From contig OZ038434.1 in the NCBI GenBank assembly GCA_964036275.1, forward strand, positions 27,699,511-27,763,510: a stretch of DNA of 64,000 nucleotides, written 5' to 3'. Under the pieces are notes generated by a model, which saw nothing but the letters and a program-made list of their open reading frames with translations, was not told the origin of the DNA and ran no database searches. Below, piece after piece: positions 11,751 to 21,438 of the stretch; the first letter of the stretch is position 1, and each line of letters opens with the position of its first letter. Position numbers and translations under genes: made by a program. Origin of the DNA: Litoditis marina (lineage: Eukaryota; Nematoda; Chromadorea; Rhabditida; Rhabditidae).

Positions 11751-12091
11751 ATTCGTAAAAAGTGGGGGACCAGAAAGTGTGTGAGTTCTGTTCGGTTTCA
11801 CCGTTTTCTGCAAAATGTGAACAATACGATGTTGTGAATGAGTGTGCAACAAAAAAAGAACAATACATTTGTTTGCACTACGGTTCACAAAAAACAGAAT
11901 ATACAAAGTATAACTTGAACGTAAAAGTGCATAGTGGTTTCCCCTAAGAACGTTGTGAACCGTTGTGCAAACAAATGTATTGTTCTTTTTTTGTTGCACA
12001 CTCATTCACAACATCGTATTGTTCACTTTTTGCAGAAAACGGTGAAACCGAACAGAACTCACACACTTCCTGTCCCCCACTTTTTACGAAT
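11751..12091. mobile_element. palindromic MITE (GGACCAGAAAGTGTGTGAG family), copy 1
   Basis: The two halves are near-perfect reverse complements over about 130 bp each, with ends ATTCGTAAAAAGTGGGGGA and TTTTTACGAAT. A second, more diverged copy is at 52162-52498. The small open frames on both strands derive from the palindrome. Confidence 0.85.
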
Positions 12092-12239
12092 TGTTCTTTT
12101 TTTGCTAGTTGTACTAGTACAACCAGTCCTAGAGTTGACTAGAAAAACGATTTTTGAATAGTGGTAACTATCAAACATCCTGATATCCTGGACGTTCCAA
12201 GTTTTCAAACGATGTGATCCTGGGTTTTCAAAATAATTT

Positions 12240-13205
12240 TAGCGCCAACTAATCTCTTAAATTGGCGTGATAGGCGGAACTTGTTGAAAAACATCTTTTT
12301 TTCCGCTTCGTTAATTGAAATCTGAGTATTGTGAGAAATATGCGTCATTACAGTACAAAGAAAATCTTTTCTCAATTGGCGCGAACGGGCGCGCCAATTG
12401 AGATATGGAATATGTTACTCTAAATGGTAACAAATAACTTGGAATGAATGGCCTCGACCAATTAGCATAATTTCCGACTGTTTTTTGGTTCAGAAACCCT
12501 ATTTTCAATTTTGGCGCCAATTGGCGAATAAAGTACCGTTTTGGCGCAGAATGTCGAAGAAATGTTGGTATCCAAGCCGTATTCGTTAACTATGTTCATA
12601 GTTCGGACATCTGTTGAACATTTCGCTCGTTACCCTACTTGCCTGGCGTTGTTCTATTTTGGCGCCACTGGGCGCCAGCGTTTGGCGACAAATACAAACC
12701 ATGACACCAAATTTCCAGAGAAGGCTGGGATTCACTAATCTAACCTCTGTGCAAAATTTCGGAGCATTTCATCCATGGGAACACATATTTTCCAGCTTCT
12801 GGCGCCTATTGGCGCCCGCGCCAAGCGCCAAACAAAACGTGACATCACCAAACTTTCGGGGCCGCGCTAACTTTGGGGTTTACACATGTGTGCCAAATTT
12901 CAGCCGAATCCGTCCAGTAGTTAAAAAAATAATTTTCTATGCGGACATTGGACGAGCGACGAGCGACGAGCGACGAGGGACAACGGAAATTTTCGTAACG
13001 ACACGACAGCATAACTTTTTTCAACTTTGACCGATTTCCCTAATTTTTTCACACAACATTTATTTGATAGATATCTAGCTCTCTCTCTTTAATTTCAAAA
13101 AAATGTTTCATTTGAAGACTTTTGTGGTTTGGAAGCCAAAAATGGGTGCGCAATGGCCAAACCAAACACAACTCACACGCAGCGCTTCGCGCTGCGCGCG
13201 ATAGC
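12240..13205 (-). repeat. GGCGCC-rich repeat with GCAGCGCTTCGCGCTGCGC palindrome
   Basis: It contains many GGCGCC/TTGGCGC motifs, a 9-bp tandem GACGAGCGA near 12953-12985 and a palindrome at 13179-13197. Read on the minus strand, 12840-13205 matches 51281-51530 in order. A 138-codon frame (12614-13030) and a 120-codon frame (13049-13411, -) cross it. Neither resembles a known protein. Confidence 0.6.
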
Positions 13206-13666
13206 AGCCAGTTACAGTAGGTTCGAGTGGGCGGAGTCAATTGTGTTGGAAAGTTTCCAACAGCGATGAGACTAATCAAAATTGTGCACCAGCTGGGTAT
13301 TGAACTCAGCTGTGATGGTTGGTGCGGCGCCCACAAGCAACCGGCAATCTGAACATGGTGGCCTGAACTAAAAACAGTGATACCCAACCATCTTTTCTGG
13401 CCGTTTTTCAATGCTCATTTTATCGCACAAAAAGTTATTTTTATTACTCCCCCATTATGTGGAAATCTTTTGAAAACAGAAAAGTTGCAAAAATCCTAAA
13501 ATAACCAGTTTTCGAATTTTTATTTGTAATGAAAAGACTGACAAGCTGCCAGATCAATTGCCTGCAATGTAGGGTGCGCTCGGCCAGCATGGCTGACTAC
13601 TATCGATGGGTGAAACGAACTATAACATGTTAAAACAGGTATAGACCAGATGTCTACTACTCAACA

Positions 13667-13677
13667 CCTCCCTTTTT
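13667..13677 (-). other. polypurine tract before the 3' LTR
   Basis: On the minus strand AAAAAGGGAGG directly precedes TGTTGAG, the LTR start. This is the standard priming site for plus-strand DNA synthesis in LTR retroelements. Confidence 0.7.
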
Positions 13678-13851
13678 AGTAACTAAACTACGGGAGACAC
13701 AAAACTGAATGAAACGAGAAATCGGCTGTAGACAGCTTCAGCAACAGAACACAGCTGTAGACAGCTTCAGCAACTTGACTGGAGACGGAACCACGTAGAT
13801 GACGATGCACGACTTCTCCGATTGACATCAGGGACACAAGACTGAGTACAT

Positions 13852-14439
13852 TCATGACTCATAACCACTTTCGTAGCTATCACGCATATTCGACAGTTCA
13901 TCGTCAGACGGCACCCTCTTCTCCTCCTTCAAATTTTGCATCAAAACATGAGCGAATCTAGAAGTTTCAGGGTTGAACAACGACTGTTCCTGCCGTATTC
14001 CATTCTGAACACATTCGCTACGGAATCGTTCTGTCATGAACTGCGTACTGAGACTAGTAACAATTGTCTTCGGCGTTTTTCCAACCAACTTGAACATTTC
14101 AGACAATGTAGAAGCTGTTGTTCTTGGTGTGCAGTCTTTCATCTCTGCCACATCAGTCCACTTAGTCTCAGAATCTTCGAGAACTAAGTACGATAGACCT
14201 TTCACGGGATCAATGACGTCCACATAGACTCTATCATTCCATTTTCTTTGCGAAGATGACATTTCGCTGTCACTGATCGATGAACTTCCGTTCTTGTTGA
14301 GTTCTTCCTTGGCCTCAACCTTTGCCACAACACTCTTCACCTTCTCTCTCACTTGAGGTTTCAACGAGCTGTTGGTACATTCACTCGATCGATCTTTGAT
14401 CTCACTTTGACCAGTCATCATCTTCAGGTAATACTTCAT
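13852..14439 (-). pseudogene. integrase core remnant of the LTR retroelement
   Basis: The frame includes VDVIDPVKGLSYLVLEDSE, TKWTDVAEM, GKTPKTIVTSLSTQF and RFRSECVQNGI. These correspond to the first part of a retroviral-type integrase core as found in Ty3/Gypsy elements. It lies in the same frame as the protease, separated only by an in-frame TAG. There is no reverse transcriptase or RNase H between protease and integrase, so several kilobases are missing. A Ser-rich low-complexity stretch precedes the integrase part. Downstream (13720-13775) the 21-mer GCTGTAGACAGCTTCAGCAAC occurs twice. Confidence 0.75.
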
Positions 14440-14442
14440 GTT

Positions 14443-14816
14443 CTAATTCTGAGTCAACCAATCAAGGCCAACCAGACTACTTGAATGAGAAACATAGGCA
14501 CAACCAGTACCGTATTCACCTTTCATCTTGAAATCGCAGTTGAGTACACCGAGCACTTGCATAGGCTTCTCATTGGCATTGACTACTCCAACTCCAGATT
14601 TCACGAGCTCTGGCTTACCAAGCCTCTTCCAGTCGTGTACATTCAACAATGTCATGTCCGAGCCAGTATCGAGTTGAAAATCGACTTTCACACCTTCGAT
14701 GACTACCGGCAGGTAACGTCTCACTGCGTTCACCTTCACGTTTCTCTCTGAGAACTCTACAACCACCGAGTTGTTCACACAAGCTCTTTCAGATGAGTGA
14801 GCGGAGTACTTGACTA
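14443..14816 (-). pseudogene. aspartic protease domain of the LTR retroelement
   Basis: It contains the active-site motif FQLDTGSDMTLL and the late-domain motif GLDWL typical of Ty3/Gypsy proteases. Its frame is open upstream to the A-run at the end of gag and is offset by -1 from gag, so translation would need a ribosomal frameshift. It ends in an in-frame TAG. Confidence 0.8.
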
Positions 14817-15750
14817 CTTTTTTTTACAAAACTCTTGCTTGTGACCGCTCTTTCTGCACTTGCCACAGGTCCACTTCTTGGCCTTGCAATGGTTAGATAA
14901 GTGACCATTTTCACCGCAGTTCCAACACAGTCTACCACCATGTTCAACTGAACGATCTTCTTCATGAGATGTCACTCCATATACATGAGTTGTATCGGAC
15001 TCAATCATCTTAGCATCACGCTTCAGACTGATCCACTTGTCACACTCACTGTACAAGTCTTGAAGCTTGAATTTCCGTTCGGCCTGGTCTTCTTTGTCCA
15101 AGTACACAAAAAGCATACGACGCAAGTCAATATCTTTGACTGACTTCAATCCACACACCCATAGTCATGCCTTCAGACCATCACTATCCAATTCATGAAT
15201 TTTTGCCTTTTCACACTCTTCGTTCACACGTCCAGTGTACTCTCGGAAATCTTCATAGACTAGCTTCTCAAGCTTCAGGCGCTGATATCTTGTGGTGTAC
15301 AATGATCTTTTCACGTCAAACAGCTCCTTCAGACGCTGTACGGTATCATCGAACCCGACTTCAGATGGATGCAGTGGCAGAATCTGTCTCTTGTACTGTT
15401 CGAACGCACTGTCACAGAGTTTCCCCATCAACAGCCTAACTCTTGACTTTTTGTCCAACTCGGCACCATCAACTGTGAACACCTCTCCGTACCTGTCATA
15501 CCAACGAGGGAGGGAAGGTCAGATCACTCTCTGCATCGAAGAAAAATGTACTCAATCTTGTGTTCAACTCAGCCATGAGCCTAGCACTACCATTCACTGG
15601 ACTGAATGATACATCTGCATCTTTATCAACACCTTTTCCAGATATCAGTTGTATCAGTTGCTTCATCTGATCTTGCTGCTGCTTCATTTGCTCTTGATGT
15701 CTCTCATCTTGCTTTTGCATCATCTCAATCAATAATTTTACCTCAGCCAT
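14814..15750 (-). pseudogene. gag-like polyprotein with two CCHC zinc knuckles, broken
   Basis: It starts at 15750 (MAEVKLLIEMMQKQDERHQE, a coiled-coil-like N-terminus). The capsid part includes EVFTVDGAELDKKSRVRLL. Two CX2CX4HX4C knuckles follow (CWNCGENGHLSNHC and CGKCRKSGHKQEFC). It is broken by a one-base frame change near 15483-15498 and an in-frame TGA at 15165. Domain order and type fit Ty3/Gypsy. These breaks and the missing reverse transcriptase show that the copy is dead. Confidence 0.85.
14818..14825 (-). other. candidate -1 frameshift slippery run (A8 on -)
   Basis: The gag frame ends FCKKK then TAG. On the minus strand the run TGTAAAAAAAAGTAG offers an A-AAA-AAA heptamer. A -1 slip joins gag to the open protease frame. 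This is the common gag-pro arrangement in retroelements. I did not evaluate a downstream pseudoknot. Confidence 0.55.
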
Positions 15751-15968
15751 CTTACTGGTGAATATTGAGCACTTGACTACAAAAACAATTGGACTGTTTC
15801 TGAATATGGGTTACCACTGACTGTAACTTATTCCAAATAGAGCAATGAACTGGCTGCAAACGCGTTCTCTCCTCTCTTTTCAGTAAATGATTACTGAATT
15901 ATTTCTTGTGTACCAAACACAATGGTCACACAAAGTCACTATGGACTCTCGAGACACTAGACTGTATT

Positions 15969-16376
15969 TCAAGAGTTGTCTAGCAAAGATTTGACAAAAG
16001 GACGTTTCATAGCATCAGATAGATCAATAAGACGTGAAAAGGGTACATCTTCTTTGATAGATATTTTGAGTGGGCGTGGAGATTTATCTTGACGAAGTTT
16101 CCCCAAACGGTGAAGTATATTGATGGACAAAGGAGAGATAGAAATCAAATTGAAGATAGAATTCACCTTTTCAGTCGTATTTGAGTCCTCTGGGAGACCG
16201 TAGATTGTAAGGCAACGGCGATCGTGGAAGCGCTGTATCTCCGATTGAACAATAGTGGGAATAGAATGAACGATGGTGTCGAGTTTCTTGTTGAGTGTTT
16301 TTATTTCACTCAAAATGGTGGAAAAATGGGTTCGAAGTGGTACCATTTTTGGACGAGGGGTTGGCATATCAATCAA
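15969..16376 (-). pseudogene. LINE ORF1p/gag-like fragment
   Basis: A 130-residue frame with a heptad-like helix (EIKTLNKKLDTIVHSIPTI), then RRCLTIYGLPEDSN, ILHRLGK and RPLKISIKE. The pattern of basic residues, a short strand with 'GLPE', then 'R(L/M)G' and 'RPLK(I/V)' is the RRM-like core seen in ORF1 proteins of nematode and insect LINE-type elements. The minisatellite truncates its 5' side. No endonuclease or reverse transcriptase is adjacent. Confidence 0.5.
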
Positions 16377-16400
16377 TCGCGAGGGGTCACCTCACACGAC

Positions 16401-17137
16401 CGAGACAAGGGGTGGACTGATGAGACAAGGGGTGGACTGATGAGACAAGGGGTGGACTGATGAGACAAGGGGTGGACTGATGAGACAAGGGGTGGACTGA
16501 TGAGACAAGGGGTGGACTGATGAGACAAGGGGTGGACTGATGAGACAAGGGGTGGACTGATGTGACAAGGGGTGGACTGATGAGACAAAGGGTGGACTGA
16601 TGAGACAAAGGGTGGACTGATGAGACAAGGGGTGGACTGATGAGACAAGGGGTGGACTGATGAGACAAGGGGTGGACTGATGTGACAAGGGGTGGACTGA
16701 TGAGACAAAGGGTGGACTGATGAGACAAAGGGTGGACTGATGAGACAAGGGGTGGACTGATGAGACAAGGGGTGGACTGATGAGACAAGATTCGGGGTGG
16801 ACTGATGAGACAAGGGGTGGACTGATGAGACAAGGGGTGGACTGATGAGACAAGGGGTGGACTGATGTGACAAGGGGTGGACTGATGAGACAAAGGGTGG
16901 ACTGATGAGACAAAGGGTGGACTGATGAGACAAGGGGTGGACTGATGAGACAAGGGGTGGACTGATGAGACAAGGGGTGGACTGATGTGACAAGGGGTGG
17001 ACTGATGAGACAAAGGGTGGACTGATGAGACAAAGGGTGGACTGATGAGACAAGGGGTGGACTGATGAGACAAGGGGTGGACTGATGAGACAAGATTCGG
17101 GGTGGACTGATGAGACAAGGGGTGGACTGATGAGACA
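16401..17137. repeat. 20-bp minisatellite with 120-bp and 305-bp higher-order periods
   Basis: About 36 units of TGAGACAAGGGGTGGACTGA. Variant units (TGTGAC.., ..CAAAG, ..CAAGATTCGG) recur in fixed order. TGTGAC units lie at 16561, 16681, 16866 and 16986, and the ATTC-bearing unit at 16781 and 17086. A 305-bp block has therefore been duplicated. Because 20 is not a multiple of 3 and the minus strand lacks stops, all three minus frames stay open with a repeated SHQSTPCLISPP-type peptide. I treat these frames as artefacts. Confidence 0.95.
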
Positions 17138-17146
17138 GATTCGTCA

Positions 17147-17539
17147 TTGTCTACTTTCCATGTTCGCAAGTTCGAAACTCCGGAGCAGCGAAGGGCCGGA
17201 TTCCTCGCCAGACAGGCCAAACGAGATGCCACCGCAGCTGTTCCGACCACACTACAAACTACGCCAGCCCCCGCAGAAACAAAAGAAAGCGTCGCCAAAA
17301 CAACTTCGCCTGTAAAGGTACCCACAGAAGAATCTAGTGATGATGAATCCCTTGCTAGTGAAGATATTGTCGAATTTGATGATTTTCATGATAAAATGGT
17401 GAAACGTCTTCGCCAAATCTGGGACAACGGTGGCTATGTTCCAGACCTATATGCTTTATTCCGTAAACTGCATTATAAGGACCAAAAGTTTGTATCTGAT
17501 CGTTACTTCGAATTGTATAATTTCCGCCTTCACCAATAA
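17147..17539 (+). CDS. uncharacterised acidic/coil protein, 3' part
   Basis: A clean 130-codon frame with no ATG near its start. It is open only a few codons back into the minisatellite, where it meets a stop. The N-part is basic (VRKFETPEQRRAGFLARQAK), the middle is Pro/Thr/Ser-rich and acidic (EESSDDESLASEDIVEFDD), and the C-part is helical and aromatic (ending YFELYNFRLHQ). No family recognised. It may be the last exon of a gene whose 5' part was displaced by the minisatellite, or a retroelement gag remnant. Confidence 0.4.
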   Translation: MSTFHVRKFETPEQRRAGFLARQAKRDATAAVPTTLQTTPAPAETKESVAKTTSPVKVPTEESSDDESLASEDIVEFDDFHDKMVKRLRQIWDNGGYVPDLYALFRKLHYKDQKFVSDRYFELYNFRLHQ

Positions 17540-18075
17540 TTTACTGTTTTGGCTATATTTTTGGCTAATATTCAACAGATTTGTCACAATTGTCCCGTAG
17601 TTTGTGTTTGTATATTGCTCTTCGTGCGACTGATATTGATTTGGCCCCAATGCAAGTTTGCTAATCAGACATTAACCTATGTATGCATTTCTCTTCATGT
17701 ATGTTTTTTTCTTATTTAGAGCGTCCCTTTCTATAATTCGCCTGCTTGGTATGTATGTCTGAAACCTAAATCGTGCACTTTTAGTCGAAAAAGAGAGAAG
17801 CAAATGAAGCAAATGCACTTTTCGTTGAAAACTGAGAAAAGCCGTGAGCGAACGTGAGCTGGATGCATTTAATTTCTCATTGGCAGTATAGTGTGGGAAG
17901 GGTGGATCATATTTTTTTGTGAAAACGCTTGCAACTTAAAATACCGGGGAAAATGCAGGCTAATTCGACACCAGTATTTAAGCCTGCATCTTCTCCGGTA
18001 TTTTAAGCTGTACAGGCTGGCGCGCGCTGGGTGCCTGCCATGCCAAGTAACTTAAAATACCGGGGTCGTTTGCAA

Positions 18076-18414
18076 TTAAAATTTCCGCATTACCGGGTTC
18101 CCCGAACCAAAAACCTTTCTTCCCGAACTTTTCCAGAACAGAAACCAACAAATTTCAGTTCTAATATCTTCATTAATTGTGACAAAATGAACAATAACGA
18201 AGAGAACACATAGATAAACTAAAAATCCGAGAGAAATCAAAACAACTCCAATAAGTTGATATAAAAGGAATAGTATAAAACTTAAAAGACCTAGAACACG
18301 GTTAGTGAATGATAACAAAAACACATGAGTAAAACAGTTTTTAAAACACAGAGAACCCATGGATATACAAACGTTTGTACAAAAAACATCATTTGTTCGT
18401 CCATAATGAAGCAA
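18076..18414 (-). CDS. hydrophobic ORF inside transposon copy 2
   Basis: A 112-codon frame with two or three adjacent membrane-type segments (for example VLGLLSFILFLLYQLIGVVL and ISLGFLVYLCVLFVIVHFV). The C-terminal end runs into the transposon end repeat, so the true 3' boundary is unknown. Hydrophobic frames occur by chance in AT-rich DNA and no family is recognised. Low confidence as a gene. Confidence 0.25.
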   Translation of the reverse strand: MLHYGRTNDVFCTNVCISMGSLCFKNCFTHVFLLSFTNRVLGLLSFILFLLYQLIGVVLISLGFLVYLCVLFVIVHFVTINEDIRTEICWFLFWKSSGRKVFGSGNPVMRKF

Positions 18415-19537
18415 CGGTTGAGATCATTGTTATAGTTATAAGAAGTCTCTCGAAAAGAAAGTACTTCAAATCAAAAATTGAGTGACTAATGACATAAGCA
18501 ATCTGTTGATAATGAAAAAACAAAGTGTTGATAATGGAAAAAAACAAAGAGAAAGACTAGAAAACATGATAAACCTGTGATCAACGTAGCAGAATGATAT
18601 TGCGATGGCTCTTCTTATTGTGCTTCTCACGGCCACCCTGAAGAAACGTGTATCAATTATATATCATATACCAGAACCAACCCGAACGTATGATGTTCAT
18701 GTCAATATGGGGCTTGTTGATTAGGAATTTGTCAATATCTCGTATCTCACCACCAATATGATGAAATTCGGTAAAACTTCTCTCTGTCACAGCGAATCAC
18801 ACATTACATGTAGTGTAAACATTCTCGAGATATTCTGAGCAATCAAGTAACATGTAACACTCGTGTGTTTACAGAAAAGCGAAAATGCGAAAAATATACC
18901 CCGATATTGAAACAATATCTAGATATTGAAAAGTAACTGTGAACTGATGTGAACGAACACAAGCATTTTGAGCAGTTTCCAGATTATGGAAACACTTCGT
19001 TTACTTTTATGTTCATCCCTTCTAGTCAAGAGAAACGAGAGAGAAAAAATGAGAAAAGAGGAACAAACCTTCTCAATATATTATCCGGACTCGAACCAAG
19101 CAAAATCGTCTCGAAAAAAGTAAATCTAATCCAACGAGACTACCACGAAGTCTACGATTTGACGGCAATAACGAATCTACCTAAAATTCATTACGTTTTA
19201 ACTCGCCCTAGACAACTTTAAGACCTGCCTATTTTGATGAACGAATGAAGAGATATGTGCTCACTTTTTTTCCGCAGGACAATTCCTTCTATTTCGCTCC
19301 TATTCTATCAAAAACCGAGACAAATTTGAAACTTGGCGAAAACGCGAAAACCGAGCCTCTTTTATAAGTTTCCTACTTATTCTGTGGTGCTGGCGTGCTG
19401 CCGTGCTGGTGAACAGTTCGCCTGAGTGCGACAATATCAGATTTATAATGCAAAACAAAGGGAGAAACGAACTTCAAACCAAGAACCTAACTGTCGTAAA
19501 AACTCAAAAGTTGATGTTTAGTAATCTAATAACATAC

Positions 19538-20201
19538 CTGAGCTCCTGAATCAGAAACATCGATCAACCCAAGTATTTTCCAAAACCAGTTCACCATTAG
19601 AGTAGAAGGAATAGGAGCGGAATACCAAAAACTGAAAAAAGCATTTGAATACTGTGAAGGCTGGTGAGGTATGCATATTCTTGCAAAAAGAGACCCGTTT
19701 CTCAACCTAAACACTAAATTATGTCGAGCTTCATGGTTGCCGGTTTGAATAGTTCTGGTATTCGGAGCAACCTGGAAGGAATCCGCAGTGCTCCAAGCAA
19801 TCTGGTATCACTTATGTTCAGTGTTCACAGAAAAGTAGAGTTACTGGCCTACTCACTTTTAATTCAAATTTTAATCGCATAATTTTAATCCGAACGGGTC
19901 CTTTTAGAATAGTAACACCTTACTGGTATGTGCTTTCTGCTTTCAGTGAGGCGCAACGCCGTGACAGTGCTTTTGAGAAAGACAGAAAGAATGCGGAGCT
20001 GTGTAAACTAATTGTTTTAATAACAGCCAGATTGAAGGCATAACACTAACAACCTAGCAACGTACCTGAACTCCGGGATCACAGTTCAGAACAATCCCGA
20101 TCTTGAAAGCAGGTATTCTGAACTGATAAATCGACCCACTTGCGAAAGGGCGATCATAGTAAAAGAAATACCAACATACAGTCGAGCACTTAGAACTGGA
20201 A
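19538..20201 (-). CDS. two paralogous exon-like blocks, unknown family
   Basis: Minus-strand exons 20201-20066 (45 codons plus 1 base; Cys- and aromatic-rich, ending KIGIVLNCDPGVQ) and 19631-19538 (31 codons plus 1 base; ending LGLIDVSDSGAQ). Each lies between a T6CAG acceptor and a CAG|GTA(C/T)GT donor, and each has phase 1 in and phase 0 out. Flanking DNA is also similar (19650-19720 against 20280-20345). They look like a tandemly duplicated exon or gene fragment. The phases do not join them directly, so at least one exon is missing between. Function unknown. The position inside transposon copy 2 suggests capture. Confidence 0.45.
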
Positions 20202-21438
20202 CTGAAAAAAACACATTTCAACTGATTAGTAAATATTGACCATGATTGACTGAATTCCGACTGTCTCAAAATAGACCGCTTTTGCATGATACGTAGGCAA
20301 AACTTTCCGATATGGGCGAAAGAAAGCCCGCTTCTCAAAATTTTTCTGTTACTTGGGCATTAATATTAATGTTATGAACATTGAACTCTCAAACGATCAA
20401 GTTTTCTCAGATAGGACAAGAATGTTCGTTTTGAAGTCCCTTGGTTATGAAGCATAGCTGAAATAAACAGGGCAAGTACGTCTGAGAAAGGAAAGGGGCC
20501 AATAGAATGATGATCTGATGGCTATCGCATATTTCACCATCAACGGACATCTCTGGTGAGAAAAAAAACAGAGAAACAGCTGAGAAGCTGACTTTATATA
20601 TGTCGGGTGATTTGGTCTAAGATGGTCCAACTCCCCCCGTTGTAAGAGATTATTGAGAATTGAGAAAATGCTCAACTTTATAACGCTGCGTCATTCAAAA
20701 CACTATGAAATTGTCTTTGTGAAACCTCTTGCTCGTCAAACCTAACTTAGAAACTAAAAATGACATGAGCATGTCGTGTTACTCCCACGCAAACGGCAAT
20801 CGAAATATGTGCCTAGCTACACACGAACCAACTCTCATCAGAAAGAGAATGTCAATATTAAATTGAGTGTGAATATGACTGTTGTATAATGAGACCGACT
20901 GACTGACTCACCTTCAAACGTCTTGAAACAGGATCCACGAATTTTGTTGACATAATTTTATATTCATGCGCTAGACAGAAGCAATACGAAACTTTGAGCA
21001 TATTTCATCCAGTGAATAGTGGAATAACTGAGAAAGTTGCCTAAAAGTAAATAAAATGACAACAATTACCAGGCAAAACGACGTTTCAGAAGAGAAAGCC
21101 CAAATTCGAGATTTCGCAACGTTAGGCAATGATTACCAACCTTATATGCTCTTGAAAAGAGTTTTTAAATTATTTACACCAATAAATTGATGATAAAAAC
21201 AAATGTAAACAAAAAAAATTGCGGCACTGAAAAATATTTCGTTGAGAAATAAGCAGCGGTATCCACAATTGCGCCCATCAATCTGCTGGCGCATACTTCG
21301 TGCGCCAAGCCGTCTGGACTGACCCCGGTATTTTTAGTTGCAAATCGAGCGAGCCCGGTATTTTAAGTTACAAAATTGGCGAGTCCGGTATTTTAAGTTT
21401 TCAGAGAAAACCCTAGCGTACAGTAGATATAACCTTTG

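Larger units (their letters stand above)
11732..13622. mobile_element. TA-flanked TIR element nested in the LTR (Tc1/mariner-like, non-autonomous)
   Basis: The ends are TAGTTCGTTTCAACCATCG and its near-complement CGATGGGTGAAACGAACTA. The flanking TA is duplicated (11730-11731 and 13623-13624), and the empty site GAACTAACATG is preserved in the LTR at 22.9-23.1 kb. It is 1891 bp and contains further nested repeats: a palindromic MITE at 11751-12091 and a GGCGCC/GCAGCGC-rich repeat at 12240-13205. No transposase was seen. Confidence 0.8.
11543..13666 (-). mobile_element. LTR (3' LTR of a retroelement), split by a nested insertion
   Basis: The LTR parts are 11543-11731 and 13625-13666. Together they match the uninterrupted 232-bp copy at 22878-23109. 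It starts TGTATCC and ends CTCAACA on +, so on the minus strand it reads TGTTGAG...GGATACA, a TG...CA LTR. A 1.9-kb element sits inside it at a TA. Immediately outside the 13666 edge is a polypurine tract on the minus strand, so this is the 3' LTR of the minus-strand retroelement. Confidence 0.8.
17919..21404 (-). mobile_element. DNA transposon with repeated CCGGTATTTTAAGTT termini, copy 2 (inverted)
   Basis: The left end (17919-18065) is the reverse complement of the right end of copy 1 (about 8000-8146), and its right end (21240-21404) mirrors the left end of copy 1 (4800-4990). The terminal 15-mer CCGGTATTTTAAGTT recurs at each end, as does the CTGGCGCATAC..GTGCGCC palindrome. It is about 3.5 kb. 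The interior differs from copy 1 over most of its length and contains exon-like blocks (19538-20201) and a hydrophobic ORF, which suggests captured sequence or two separate terminal fragments bracketing a host gene. Confidence 0.65.

Noticed and set aside
12614..13411. 138-codon (+) and 120-codon (-) ORFs
   Set aside because: Both lie in a multi-copy repeat also found at 51.3-51.7 kb, where the frames are not kept.
16401..17137. CRISPR array
   Set aside because: Head-to-tail repeats without spacers in a eukaryotic-type genome; it is a minisatellite.
16373..17325. Three long minus-strand ORFs (226-312 codons) of Ser/His/Pro repeats
   Set aside because: They exist only because a 20-bp minisatellite lacks stops on that strand; all three frames show the same repeated peptide and there is no independent coding signal.
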